Part shown: piece after piece, positions 15,993 to 23,600 of the stretch
How positions within the stretch are numbered: position 1 is the first letter of the stretch
Layout: the number at the start of each line of letters is the position of its first letter
Origin: Oscillatoriales cyanobacterium
Lineage (GTDB): Bacteria > Cyanobacteriota > Cyanobacteriia > Cyanobacteriales > Microcoleaceae
Direction: 5' to 3'
NCBI GenBank assembly: GCA_004292955.1
Contig: RDXX01000021.1
Coordinates: 1-60,931, forward strand
Length of the DNA stretch: 60,931 bases
Translations under genes and position numbers: made by a program
Notes under the pieces: generated by a model
The model's database searches: none
Told to the model about the DNA's origin: nothing
Seen by the model: only the letters and a program-made list of their open reading frames with translations

Positions 15993-16466
15993 TTACCCAT
16001 TAATTTCAAAAATCCAGATCAACTTGCCCTTTGCCTCAGTTATGTAAGCGCGATTGCTGTCAGCGGACTTATCCATGCCATCATCCATATTGTCCCAGGT
16101 TATTTTCGCATCCGCACTCCATTCCATAGCTATCTTCTTATAACCTATCAATGGATACGATGCACCGATTACAATTTCACGGTGCGGCAAAGCGTATTTT
16201 GCAGCAAATGAAAAGCTTTTGGCTGACATTAGTTTGATATCTATCATGTTGGGTTCAATATCCTCGAACGGCCAAGAAGAAGAATTGTTAACAGCCCCAG
16301 TGCGTTTTAGTTTCCACTCTGTATTGTTACGAATTACGAAGGTGAAATCATTTCGGCTCAGTGCTTCGCTAAGACCTTTCGTTATATCTCCCAGAGCTTC
16401 TGTAAGGATATCAGTGGTTTTTTGCAGATCGAGCTCTTTGACTGGAATTGTTACTTCAACTGGCAT
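15993..16466 (-). CDS. Unknown 157-residue protein under an ECF-like promoter motif
   Basis: Start at 16466 is set by CAGGAG upstream; an in-frame start at 16538 would lie inside the promoter motif. No signal peptide or membrane segment. The N-terminus is amphipathic-helical (LDLQKTTDILTEALGDITKG). The rest looks beta-rich with many Trp and Lys (FTFVIRNNTEWKLKRTGAVN, KIAMEWSADAKITWDNMDDG, GKLIWIFEING). The layout recalls small beta-sandwich proteins that bind membranes (aegerolysin or actinoporin style), but the likeness is weak and no function is claimed. Promoter-like motif 51 bases upstream of the start codon is shared with three neighbours. Confidence 0.7.
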   Translation of the reverse strand: MPVEVTIPVKELDLQKTTDILTEALGDITKGLSEALSRNDFTFVIRNNTEWKLKRTGAVNNSSSWPFEDIEPNMIDIKLMSAKSFSFAAKYALPHREIVIGASYPLIGYKKIAMEWSADAKITWDNMDDGMDKSADSNRAYITEAKGKLIWIFEING

Positions 16467-16517
16467 AAGTTCTCCTGAGTGAATTTTGTAAGTAAACCAT
16501 TGCTGGTGTTCTATTAT

Positions 16518-16544
16518 TAAGACGATTCCCAAAGCCAATTTCTG
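16518..16544 (-). promoter_or_regulatory. ECF-like promoter motif, copy 1
   Basis: On the minus strand: CAGAAATTG, 11 bases, CGTCTTA. Located 51 bases before the start of the 157-residue protein gene. Same motif and spacing at 16992, 17377 and, with one extra base in the second box, 23573. Confidence 0.65.
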
Positions 16545-16611
16545 AATTTTTTGAGTTAGGGGCTTTTTTATGGTCTACAATTTTTAATTGCATCCTTTTG
16601 TCTATTCAATC

Positions 16612-16657
16612 AAAAAGCGCTCGCCTCCTTTCAAATAGAAAGAATAGCGAGCGCTTT
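16612..16657 (-). terminator. Terminator of the 80-residue protein gene
   Basis: Arms AAAGCGCTCGC and GCGAGCGCTTT; on the minus strand the right arm is followed by a T-run (TTTTTG). Confidence 0.8.
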
Positions 16658-16670
16658 ACATTCTCAAGCT

Positions 16671-16913
16671 TTACGGTAATGCTGCGGTTATCATTACGTT
16701 GTATTTGTTTGGGCCGACGGCAGTCGTAACTGTCCCCGCAAATTGTGGAGAATTATTATTGTTTAAAATGTACACCTGAGCTTTGGGTGCGTATCTCGGG
16801 TTTGGTGTTGTGTTGGTAGTAATTACTGATTGTACGTTGACAGCATAGAGCGGTGTGGCAGTAGTAATGTCAACTGCCATATTGTTGTCTTGGTTTTGGA
16901 GCTTGATCTTCAT
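16671..16913 (-). CDS. Unknown 80-residue Asn/Thr-rich protein under an ECF-like promoter motif
   Basis: MKIKLQNQDNNMAVDITTAT at the start, then a Thr/Asn-rich, probably beta-stranded body (VQSVITTNTTPNPRYAPK, FAGTVTTAVGPNKYNVMITA). No signal peptide, Cys or membrane helix. GAGG stands before the ATG. It has its own promoter motif (16992-17018) and terminator (16612-16657), so it is a one-gene unit. Size and low complexity would fit a structural or secreted small protein, but nothing identifies it. Confidence 0.65.
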   Translation of the reverse strand: MKIKLQNQDNNMAVDITTATPLYAVNVQSVITTNTTPNPRYAPKAQVYILNNNNSPQFAGTVTTAVGPNKYNVMITAALP

Positions 16914-16991
16914 AGTCGCCTCGTATTCTTTGTTTTTGGGTTGTCTATATTCGTGGAGTAGTTAACTGGCTATGTTTAACTTTTACACCTA

Positions 16992-17018
16992 TAAGACGAA
17001 TCCCAAAGCCAATTTCTG
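16992..17018 (-). promoter_or_regulatory. ECF-like promoter motif, copy 2
   Basis: CAGAAATTG, 11 bases, CGTCTTA on the minus strand, 78 bases before the 80-residue protein. Identical to copy 1 over both boxes, with more homology upstream (AACTC then AAAAATT). Confidence 0.65.
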
Positions 17019-17140
17019 AATTTTTCGAGTTAGCCGCTGTTTTTCCCTAACTCAATGCACCCCATGAAACCCACCTCAAATACGAGAACTATAATTTCCC
17101 CCATTGCACCAGATTGTGTCATTAAGTTGAGGTCAGCAAC

Positions 17141-17190
17141 AAAAGATGTAGGGTAGGCGCTGACGGCAGTGCCTACCCTACATCTTTTTT
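17141..17190. terminator. Bidirectional terminator closing the mini-ORF unit
   Basis: GATGTAGGGTAGGC and its complement with a 12-base loop, flanked by AAAA on the left and TTTTTT on the right. On the minus strand it ends the transcript that would begin near 17370. Confidence 0.8.
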
Positions 17191-17244
17191 CAATTACTGA
17201 TGTTCAATTACTGATGAAATTGAAATCGCAATTAATTTTTGTTT

Positions 17245-17268
17245 CTAGAATGGTCTACCGAACCGCAT
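17245..17268 (-). CDS. Candidate seven-residue peptide MRFGRPF
   Basis: Between an ECF-like promoter motif (17377-17403) and a terminator (17141-17190) the minus strand has AAAAAGGAGAAAAATA followed by ATG CGG TTC GGT AGA CCA TTC TAG. The ribosome binding site is the best in the region, and no longer frame follows it. The transcript would be about 230 bases. It may be a regulatory RNA or leader peptide, or a tiny peptide gene. Existence of translation is inference. Confidence 0.4.
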   Translation of the reverse strand: MRFGRPF

Positions 17269-17376
17269 TATTTTTCTCCTTTTTGCTAGTTTCACTTGTT
17301 GTTTTTGATTGAGTTTTTATCCTCAATCTTGTTCGAGATTAGTGGAGACGAAATTGTATTTTTGTCTCTACACTTA

Positions 17377-17403
17377 TAAGACGATTCCAGAGGTCAATTT
17401 CTG
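17377..17403 (-). promoter_or_regulatory. ECF-like promoter motif, copy 3
   Basis: CAGAAATTG, 11 bases, CGTCTTA on the minus strand, 108 bases before the seven-codon frame. The 11-base spacer differs in sequence from copies 1 and 2 while both boxes are kept. Confidence 0.65.
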
Positions 17404-17488
17404 AATTTTTCGAGTTAGAGGCTGTTTTTTCCTAACTTAATGCACTCTCAGAGGTTCAGATCCCCGACTTCCCTAAGAAGTCAAGGAT

Positions 17489-19303
17489 CTACGCTTTAGC
17501 ACGATCGCCCTTTCGCCTCTTACCTTTCAACCGTTTCACAGCCTCCTCAACCTCACCGCGAAAAGGGTAGAGCAACCGCCGACTCAGCGCACTTCGATAG
17601 GCCTCCACAGCCTCCCTCACATCCCCCAAGCCCAACAACGCCCTCCCTCGCCAGTAACCAGCCATAGCCGGGTCAAACTCCATCAATTCCTGAGCAAACT
17701 GACAAGCCTTTTCCAAGCATTTCCGGCTCGCCACCTCATCCCCCAACACTCCATAACTCTCCCCCAGCCACACCGCAGCAGATACAGATTGCAGATAACC
17801 CCCCTCTTCTGGTAACAACTCCCATCCTTGCGCCAAAGCCTCCACCGCCGCCCGGTGTTTGAGAGCCAATGCCAACACCCGCCCGTGAGCAAACCAAGCA
17901 TCAGGTAACTGCGGCTCAAGTTGCGTCCCCTTCGCAGAGACAGCACACCCCCGATCGATCTCCTGAAAACTTTCCACCAACACCCGCCCCGCCGTCGTCC
18001 AAACACTCCAGCGATCGGGAAAACGATCGAGCATCTCTTCTACTATTGATGTCAGGGTTACTTCACGGTTCGATCGCCCTAAATCCCCCAGGGCTGTTTG
18101 ATTTTCCGTAGGGGCCGTGCCCCCGTGCCGGCCCTCTTGGTCTGACCTGCCGATCGAATCGTCTGGGTCGGGGGTAGGCACGGGGGCACTACCCCTACAA
18201 AATTCACGTTTTTGGTGAGAATGAAACTGCGCTGTGGGCTGGGGGCGATCGAGAGAGGCTGGGGAAGAAGTCATCCTCGCAGCGGGCAAAATCTCGCACA
18301 ACGCCCGATAAATTTCACAATCCAGGGGATACAGACGATAAGCTTTCAGCATCGCCGCCGCCGCCCTCTGATATTCCCCCGTGTGGAACAAGTAACGCCC
18401 GTAGGAATACCAACCCCTCGGATGATTCGGGTGTTCCTCGGTAAAACCTTCCAACACCGCAACCCCGTTAGCCGACTCCCCCCGGAAAAAGTGATAATAT
18501 GCCAGCAACTCATGACCGTCCGCCGCATCAGGAGCCAGTTGCAGCACAGAAGCGATCGTCTTTTTAGTCTGCTTCCCCTCCTCACCCGATACCAATCTCA
18601 TCCGGCAACGAGTATCCGCCAGTCGTTTGAGTACCCCAAAATCACCCGGAGCCACCTCTAGCGCTTTGCTCAACCGCTGCTGCGCTTGGCGCACGTTCCC
18701 CACCGCCACCAGAGCGTCATAGCTGCCGATCGACGCGACAATATCCTCTGGGTGCAGTGACAAAACGGCATCAAAGGCTCGCAAAGCTGCAACCGCATCG
18801 CCTCTCCCCACCTGCACCTGGGCCAACGCCAGCCAGTGAGCTGCATTGTGAGGTTCAAGGGAAGCCGCCGACTCAAAAGCGAGTATCCCTGCCTGAGTAT
18901 CACCTCTACAGAGTGCGATCGCTCCGCTGATATGCTGTCGAGTCGCCTCATTGCGTGCATTCGCCGAGGCACTTTCATAAACCGCTGCTGCCTCAACCTC
19001 TTGTCCCATAAGCTGCAAGAGTTTTGCCAATTGCAAGCGGACGCCGATCGATGGTGGTTGCTGCCGATCGATTACTTGGCGATATTCCTCAACCGCCTGC
19101 TCGATCTGACCCATTTCAGACAGCAGATTCGCCAATTCCAACCGTTTCTTCCACCCAGAGGGAAACTGCTGCACGTACTCACTTAATGTTTTCAGCTTCT
19201 GCTCTTGTCTGGTTGGCTTCGAGTCTGCAACCAGGTAAGCATTCAACTCCACCCCAGAGGACTGAGTGAGGGATACCACCCGGAGTGTAGTGTTTCTAGA
19301 CAT
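17489..19303 (-). CDS. TPR-repeat protein paired with an ECF sigma factor
   Basis: 604 residues made of about twelve TPR units, e.g. GQIEQAVEEYRQVIDR, GRGDAVAALRAFDAVLSLHP, HTGEYQRAAAAMLKAYRLYP and GLGDVREAVEAYRSALSR. No enzyme domain, signal peptide or membrane segment, so a cytoplasmic scaffold or sensor. Its start lies within the last 60 bases of the sigma factor gene, which points to co-expression and perhaps control of that sigma factor (inference). Oddity: near the middle, about 35 low-complexity residues (DDSIGRSDQEGRHGGTAPTE) are encoded by an inverted repeat typical of intergenic DNA. Confidence 0.85.
   Translation of the reverse strand: MSRNTTLRVVSLTQSSGVELNAYLVADSKPTRQEQKLKTLSEYVQQFPSGWKKRLELANLLSEMGQIEQAVEEYRQVIDRQQPPSIGVRLQLAKLLQLMGQEVEAAAVYESASANARNEATRQHISGAIALCRGDTQAGILAFESAASLEPHNAAHWLALAQVQVGRGDAVAALRAFDAVLSLHPEDIVASIGSYDALVAVGNVRQAQQRLSKALEVAPGDFGVLKRLADTRCRMRLVSGEEGKQTKKTIASVLQLAPDAADGHELLAYYHFFRGESANGVAVLEGFTEEHPNHPRGWYSYGRYLFHTGEYQRAAAAMLKAYRLYPLDCEIYRALCEILPAARMTSSPASLDRPQPTAQFHSHQKREFCRGSAPVPTPDPDDSIGRSDQEGRHGGTAPTENQTALGDLGRSNREVTLTSIVEEMLDRFPDRWSVWTTAGRVLVESFQEIDRGCAVSAKGTQLEPQLPDAWFAHGRVLALALKHRAAVEALAQGWELLPEEGGYLQSVSAAVWLGESYGVLGDEVASRKCLEKACQFAQELMEFDPAMAGYWRGRALLGLGDVREAVEAYRSALSRRLLYPFRGEVEEAVKRLKGKRRKGDRAKA
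18107..18198. repeat. Inverted repeat inserted in frame in the TPR gene
   Basis: Left arm GTAGGGGCCGTGCCCCCGTG, right arm CACGGGGGCACTACCCCTAC. Related GTAGGGGC...CCCCTAC sequence occurs in the tail of the sigma gene (19395-19448) and after 27440. Confidence 0.75.
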
Positions 19304-20106
19304 GATGCTGTTACCTGATAATTAATTGTCTCGCCAATGTTCTGAGGGATGGGGGCGATCGCGGGTGGGGCGATCGTTTCATCGGATTGTAGGGGCAATC
19401 CCCCCGCCCCAAAATCTTGACAGGGTAGGCACTCTTGCGCTACCCCTACAGTAAATTCATCTGCGATCGGGGCAACTTCCCCCTTTTGAGAAGACTCGGA
19501 GGAATCTAACAGAGCATCATCCAACCCTGACAAATACCTGCTCAAACGCTTTTGCAGAATCTCTCGCGCCTGTTGGATGCGCTTGTAAACGTTATTGAGC
19601 GAGAGAGCAAGTTTTTGGGCAATATCTTGATAGGCAATTTGGTGGCAGTAACGCAGGATAAACGGATTGCGTAATCGAGAAGGAAGAGTATCAATAGCGC
19701 GGCGAATGTAATGTCCCAACTCATGATGTAGAAGTGCCTCTTCAGGAGAGTCCAAACCAGAAATAACTGCTGAATTTCCTGTAGCAGCTAATTCTTCAAT
19801 ATCCTCCATCTGCATTGCTTTCCGGCGGCGTTCTCGGTGTATATCTATACATAGATTATGGGTTAAGCGAATCAGCCAAGCTCGGAGGTTGGTGATTTTT
19901 TCGGCATGGTTTGGCAATTTATCCCAAGCTTTAAGCATGGCGCGACTGAGCACCTCTTCGGCATCAGTAGGATTCCCCCCCATCCACTTGACACAGCAAC
20001 GGTAAAGATAATCTCGATTCTGTTCCCATAGCTGCCAAAATGCTTTCTCCATATCTTCTGGAGAACCCCAAATGTCTTTTGCACTAACTGATTGAGAATT
20101 TGACAT
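19243..20106 (-). CDS. ECF-type sigma factor, copy A
   Basis: 287 residues. Sigma region 2 is DAEEVLSRAMLKAWDKL...LRAWLIRLTHNLCIDIHRE; region 4 is LPSRLRNPFILRYCHQIAYQ then DIAQKLALSLNNVYKRIQQA. No regions 1 or 3, so ECF type. It is a paralogue of the sigma factor at 23591 (both share YRCCxKWMGGN at the N-terminus). The C-terminal 80 residues are low complexity and partly repeat-encoded (GTAGGGGC repeat near 19395-19448), and overlap the TPR gene by 61 bases. The original C-terminus may have been shorter. Confidence 0.88.
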   Translation of the reverse strand: MSNSQSVSAKDIWGSPEDMEKAFWQLWEQNRDYLYRCCVKWMGGNPTDAEEVLSRAMLKAWDKLPNHAEKITNLRAWLIRLTHNLCIDIHRERRRKAMQMEDIEELAATGNSAVISGLDSPEEALLHHELGHYIRRAIDTLPSRLRNPFILRYCHQIAYQDIAQKLALSLNNVYKRIQQAREILQKRLSRYLSGLDDALLDSSESSQKGEVAPIADEFTVGVAQECLPCQDFGAGGLPLQSDETIAPPAIAPIPQNIGETINYQVTASCLETLHSGWYPSLSPLGWS

Positions 20107-20210
20107 GATTTTAAAAGTGGTGAAAGATAGATGTGAAGGAACATTCCTCTATTCCTTTTTTCGTTGCACCCCAATCCGGCAAAAATCTAGCTCAGTGCGA
20201 TCTGAGTATT

Positions 20211-20331
20211 TATACTAAATCCGGGTTATCCATCCCCTTTATAAATCCTCCGTTATTAGCAGAGTCTTTGCGATTGCTTCGCTGTCGCTCGCAATGACAA
20301 TAACGGGGGTGGTAAACCCGGATTTGGTATT
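20211..20331. mobile_element. MITE-like element, copy A (TACTAAATCCGGGTT ends)
   Basis: 121 bases between TATACTAAATCCGGGTT and AACCCGGATTTGGTAT. Same ends at 23806-23928, with different interiors. No transposase inside. Fills most of the 316-base space between the sigma A promoter and the solute-binding protein gene. Confidence 0.8.
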
Positions 20332-20385
20332 ATCCGGCTAAAGATTCGATTCAGTATCGTTAGCCAATATTCAAGGTTGATTGTT

Positions 20386-20413
20386 GTCAGGGTGATTCAT
20401 CAATCACCCCGAC
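20386..20413 (-). terminator. Hairpin after the solute-binding protein gene
   Basis: GTCAGGGTGATT - CATC - AATCACCCCGAC with one mismatch, just past the stop codon of the minus-strand gene. No T-run. Confidence 0.5.
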
Positions 20414-20422
20414 TCAGCAAAA

Positions 20423-22633
20423 TCAAGCAAAAGGAACTGAGAAAACGATACCGCCCTCGGTATAAGGCGCTATCATCAAACTAATACCTGGGAAGTTGCG
20501 ATCGGTCATCTCTTGATAGTTCCCCACTGCGGAAATCGCATTCAAAGCGAAATTATTCGACAAACCCAGACTTTCACCCACAGTTCCTTCCACTCCCAAA
20601 AAGCGGCGGACAACTGGATCGGAACTATTGATTTGCTGGCGCACATTTTCAGAAGTTAAACCCAGCTCTAACGCTTCATAAACAGAATAAGTAACGCCTG
20701 TTACCACATCCTTCCACTGGGATTGATTCTCGTCCACCACCATTGCTAAAGGCTCCTCTCCCAAAACATCGGGAAATGGCTGATGTTTGTCTCGCTGGTC
20801 GGGGGGTAAGGTGAGAAGACTAGAGATAATCAGATTCCCATTGCCGGTGAGCGCATCCAATTCGCCCTTGATATAACGATCGAATAGGGCCTCCAAGCTA
20901 TTTAAGGCTACGACTTCCGCATTAATGCCCGCAGCTTTCAGCTTTTCTCGCAGAGTTACCTCAGAATTGGTATTTGCACTCACGCCAATTCGGCGACCGG
21001 CAAGCTGTTCAAAAGAGGTAATTCCGCTGGCGGTTGGTGTTACCACAAATTGAGCATCGTAACTATTAATGGGGGCAAAATCTACCCCCAGCAAAGCATC
21101 CCGCTTGAGGTTGTGGCTGGCATTGCGGCTAGTTACATCAACGATGCCATTGGCGACATCGCTGAAGCGCTGAGGACCAGTTTTCTGAATCACGAATTCC
21201 ACTGCGTTGGGGTTGCCAAATAGGGAAGCTGCTAGTGCCCGACCAAAATCCACATCAAATCCGCTGAAGTTGCCCTTGGAGTCAGCAAAACCAACTCCTG
21301 GCGCGTCATTTCTCACCCCGACACGCACGAAACCCCGGTCTAACACTTCCTGTAAAACGTTGCGGTTGTCGTTATTTACCAAGGGCACGGTTAATTGGTC
21401 AGTCCCCGAAAAGGGTAGATAATAAAGCAGTCCCCCAGGCTTGACAAACATTAGCTCATTGAGCCCGCGCGGCAGCACTTTGGGATTGAAATTGCGATTG
21501 TAAATTTCTTCGTAATTACCAATTTGTTTGATAACTTTCAACGCAAAATCATTTTTGAGTCCCAGGGATTCTCCTAACTTTCCTTCCACGCCTAAGAAGC
21601 TCTTGGTGGCGGAATTTTTATTAAGAAATTCATTCACATTCTGGGAGTTAATACCAAAGAATTCGGCTTGGATGGGAGCGCTGACCACCCAGCGCACCAC
21701 ATCAGCCCATTCAGACTGATTTTCCGGCACGACGAGTGCTAAAGGCTCTTTAGAAATGGCTTCATCCAGGATGACTTGATTTCCCGGATTGGATAAGGTG
21801 GGAATGCGATTGCTCAGCACCCCGCGATTAATGGAAACAGCGCCCAATTTCCCCGCATCGTAGGCAGCAAATAAGGTATCTTGAGAAGGAAAAGTTTGGA
21901 TGTTGAGGGCGATTCCGGCACGTTTGGCGACATCTATTAAATTTTGCTGAGAGCGCGTTCCTGCTAATACGCCGATGGTTGTTCCTGGTAACTGCTTAAC
22001 AGAACTAATTCCACTATTACCGCGCACCAATACCGCTTGAGTGTCGAAGAAAACCGTAGGCGAAAAATCTACTCCTAAACTGCCATCGCGGAGCATAGAT
22101 TGAGTGGGCAAAGTGGCGGCAATATCGACTGCGCCACTGGCTACGCTGTTAAAGTCTTTGCCCGCCTCGACGACTACGAATTCTACTGCTTTCGGGTTAT
22201 CGAACAAAGCGGTGGCTAAGGCGCGACTAAAATCAATGCCAATCCCACTAAATGAACCGTCGGATTCCCGCTTGCTAAATCCGATCGCATCGTGGTTAAC
22301 TGCAACCCGCACAAACCCGCGCTTTAAGATTTCTTGAAGTTTAGGGCCTGTGGGTGTGGTACTGGCAACTGGTTTTCGACCTTCAGCCGCTCCAAACCGC
22401 GCATAATGTTCAAATCCGCTTGATAAACTACCCTTGGCAACTGCTGCTGCTACCTCGGGGTTAGCATCTAGATAAAATTGCTCGTTGAATGAAATTTGTG
22501 GCTTTCTTTTTTCAGTAAAACCAAACTTTACCCAATGCTCAAACCCGTTGGGAATAAGGCCAGAAGCTACGGCTTTTGCCACTTCTGGATTTTCTTGCAG
22601 ATAGGTGGTCTCGTTGTAGTTAGGAATGGTCAT
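20423..22633 (-). CDS. Two tandem solute-binding (SBP_bac_3-like) domains with N-terminal surface-type repeats
   Basis: 736 residues from ATG 22633 (MTIPNYNETTYLQENPEV); an ORF start at 22756 adds 41 residues without homologous look. Residues 1-90 hold two copies of a 'Y-L-x-NPEVA.AVA.G....GFEHW..FG..E.RKP' motif, known from many cyanobacterial and proteobacterial secreted proteins. Two periplasmic amino-acid-binding domains follow (GFVRVAVNHDAIGFSKRE...; GFVRVGVRNDAPGVGFADSK...), each ending in 'FLGVEG.LGESLGL'. No signal peptide and no ABC transporter genes are near. It may be exported by a type I route or act as a cytoplasmic sensor. Confidence 0.8.
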   Translation of the reverse strand: MTIPNYNETTYLQENPEVAKAVASGLIPNGFEHWVKFGFTEKRKPQISFNEQFYLDANPEVAAAVAKGSLSSGFEHYARFGAAEGRKPVASTTPTGPKLQEILKRGFVRVAVNHDAIGFSKRESDGSFSGIGIDFSRALATALFDNPKAVEFVVVEAGKDFNSVASGAVDIAATLPTQSMLRDGSLGVDFSPTVFFDTQAVLVRGNSGISSVKQLPGTTIGVLAGTRSQQNLIDVAKRAGIALNIQTFPSQDTLFAAYDAGKLGAVSINRGVLSNRIPTLSNPGNQVILDEAISKEPLALVVPENQSEWADVVRWVVSAPIQAEFFGINSQNVNEFLNKNSATKSFLGVEGKLGESLGLKNDFALKVIKQIGNYEEIYNRNFNPKVLPRGLNELMFVKPGGLLYYLPFSGTDQLTVPLVNNDNRNVLQEVLDRGFVRVGVRNDAPGVGFADSKGNFSGFDVDFGRALAASLFGNPNAVEFVIQKTGPQRFSDVANGIVDVTSRNASHNLKRDALLGVDFAPINSYDAQFVVTPTASGITSFEQLAGRRIGVSANTNSEVTLREKLKAAGINAEVVALNSLEALFDRYIKGELDALTGNGNLIISSLLTLPPDQRDKHQPFPDVLGEEPLAMVVDENQSQWKDVVTGVTYSVYEALELGLTSENVRQQINSSDPVVRRFLGVEGTVGESLGLSNNFALNAISAVGNYQEMTDRNFPGISLMIAPYTEGGIVFSVPFA

Positions 22634-23010
22634 AATGCTGGTAATTAGATAATTTGTGTGTTCAATTGGCAGGGTTTTTGATAAAGGCTCATTACTGCTC
22701 CAACCGCAGCGGATTCCCGCAGGTTTCTGTTGTTGGATGGTTTTGAATTTTATCAAAGCTGAAAACCCTTATTTTTCTGGCGGGTTGTTCGATCGCGGTA
22801 AAAAACCCGGTTATGAAGGTCGGAGTGCGTCCAGGACTAATTTAATTAGGATGTGCTGGGAAATTTTCGTCGTACAGCTAGCAAAGTAATGTCTCTGTTT
22901 CAGGTAATAACCCACAGTTTTACTGCTATTTTGATAGATAGCTAGCTCAACAAGCAGTAGACTTTCCCTAGTTTTAAATTATGTCGGTGGCATCCTCTGG
23001 AGATCTTGTC
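22634..23010. other. Non-coding stretch between solute-binding and RsbW-like genes
   Basis: 377 bases, no convincing gene. AAAAAACCCGGTTATGAAGG (22800-22819) resembles part of the MITE at 36996-37099 and may be a remnant. No ECF-like motif was found before the 22633 start. Confidence 0.6.
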
Positions 23011-23433
23011 CTAACTGTGACTTGTACGATGGACAGTAAATATATTGCGATTGCGATTTCCCAGCCACTCGTAAGCAAATTCATCTACATTTTGAATAGC
23101 TAAATAAACTCCGAGTCCTCCAATCTTTTTTTCGTGCGGGTGTTTGTCTAAGTCATCAGGTAGCGCTCGATCGAGGGGATCGTAGGTGACTGCTGTATCC
23201 TCAATCATAATTGTCAAGTTGCGATCGCTAATTTCGGCACGCAACTCCAAATCCCCTTCTCTACCAGATTCTTCATAACCGTGAATGATGATATTTGTGG
23301 CAATTTCATCGACTGCAAGGCGCAGCCCGTAAGATGCTTTTTGATCTAGAGCTGCCTCGGCTGCTGCTACGAGGACATACTCAGCTATCTGACTTAAAGA
23401 ATCTAATTTTCCCGGCACTATTAACCGGTGCAT
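23011..23433 (-). CDS. RsbW/anti-sigma-type HATPase_c protein kinase
   Basis: 140 residues from ATG 23433 (MHRLIVPGKLDSLSQIAEYV). GHKL ATPase boxes: N-box LAVDEIATNIIIHGYE, G1-like IMIEDTAVTYDPLDRA, G2 KIGGLGVYLAIQNVDE. Proteins of this family phosphorylate anti-sigma antagonists or hold a sigma factor. It lies directly downstream of sigma factor copy B, on the same strand, so it is a fair candidate for a partner-switch component, though ECF factors usually use other anti-sigma types. An ATG at 23562 would extend it by 43 residues; that start lies only 10 bases from the ECF-like motif. Confidence 0.82.
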   Translation of the reverse strand: MHRLIVPGKLDSLSQIAEYVLVAAAEAALDQKASYGLRLAVDEIATNIIIHGYEESGREGDLELRAEISDRNLTIMIEDTAVTYDPLDRALPDDLDKHPHEKKIGGLGVYLAIQNVDEFAYEWLGNRNRNIFTVHRTSHS

Positions 23434-23572
23434 AAATGATACAATGCCTCCGGCAAAAGGCGATAAGGGGTATAGCCGGGATACTGGCAAAATAGAACAG
23501 TGCAATTTGTTGAATTTTTCGCAGTTCATAGTCGCTATCCAAAGCTCTGATTGCGTATCCATTTCTATACCT

Positions 23573-23600
23573 TAAGGACGATGACACTAATCAGTTTCTG
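23573..23600 (-). promoter_or_regulatory. ECF-like promoter motif, copy 4
   Basis: CAGAAACTG, 11 bases, CGTCCTTA on the minus strand: one change in the first box and one inserted C in the second relative to the other copies. It overlaps the tail of sigma gene B (stop at 23591) and faces the RsbW-like gene. Confidence 0.55.

Noticed and set aside
17683..18006. 107-codon frame in the TPR gene
   Set aside because: Trp/Arg/Gly-rich shadow frame of the TPR gene on the same strand.
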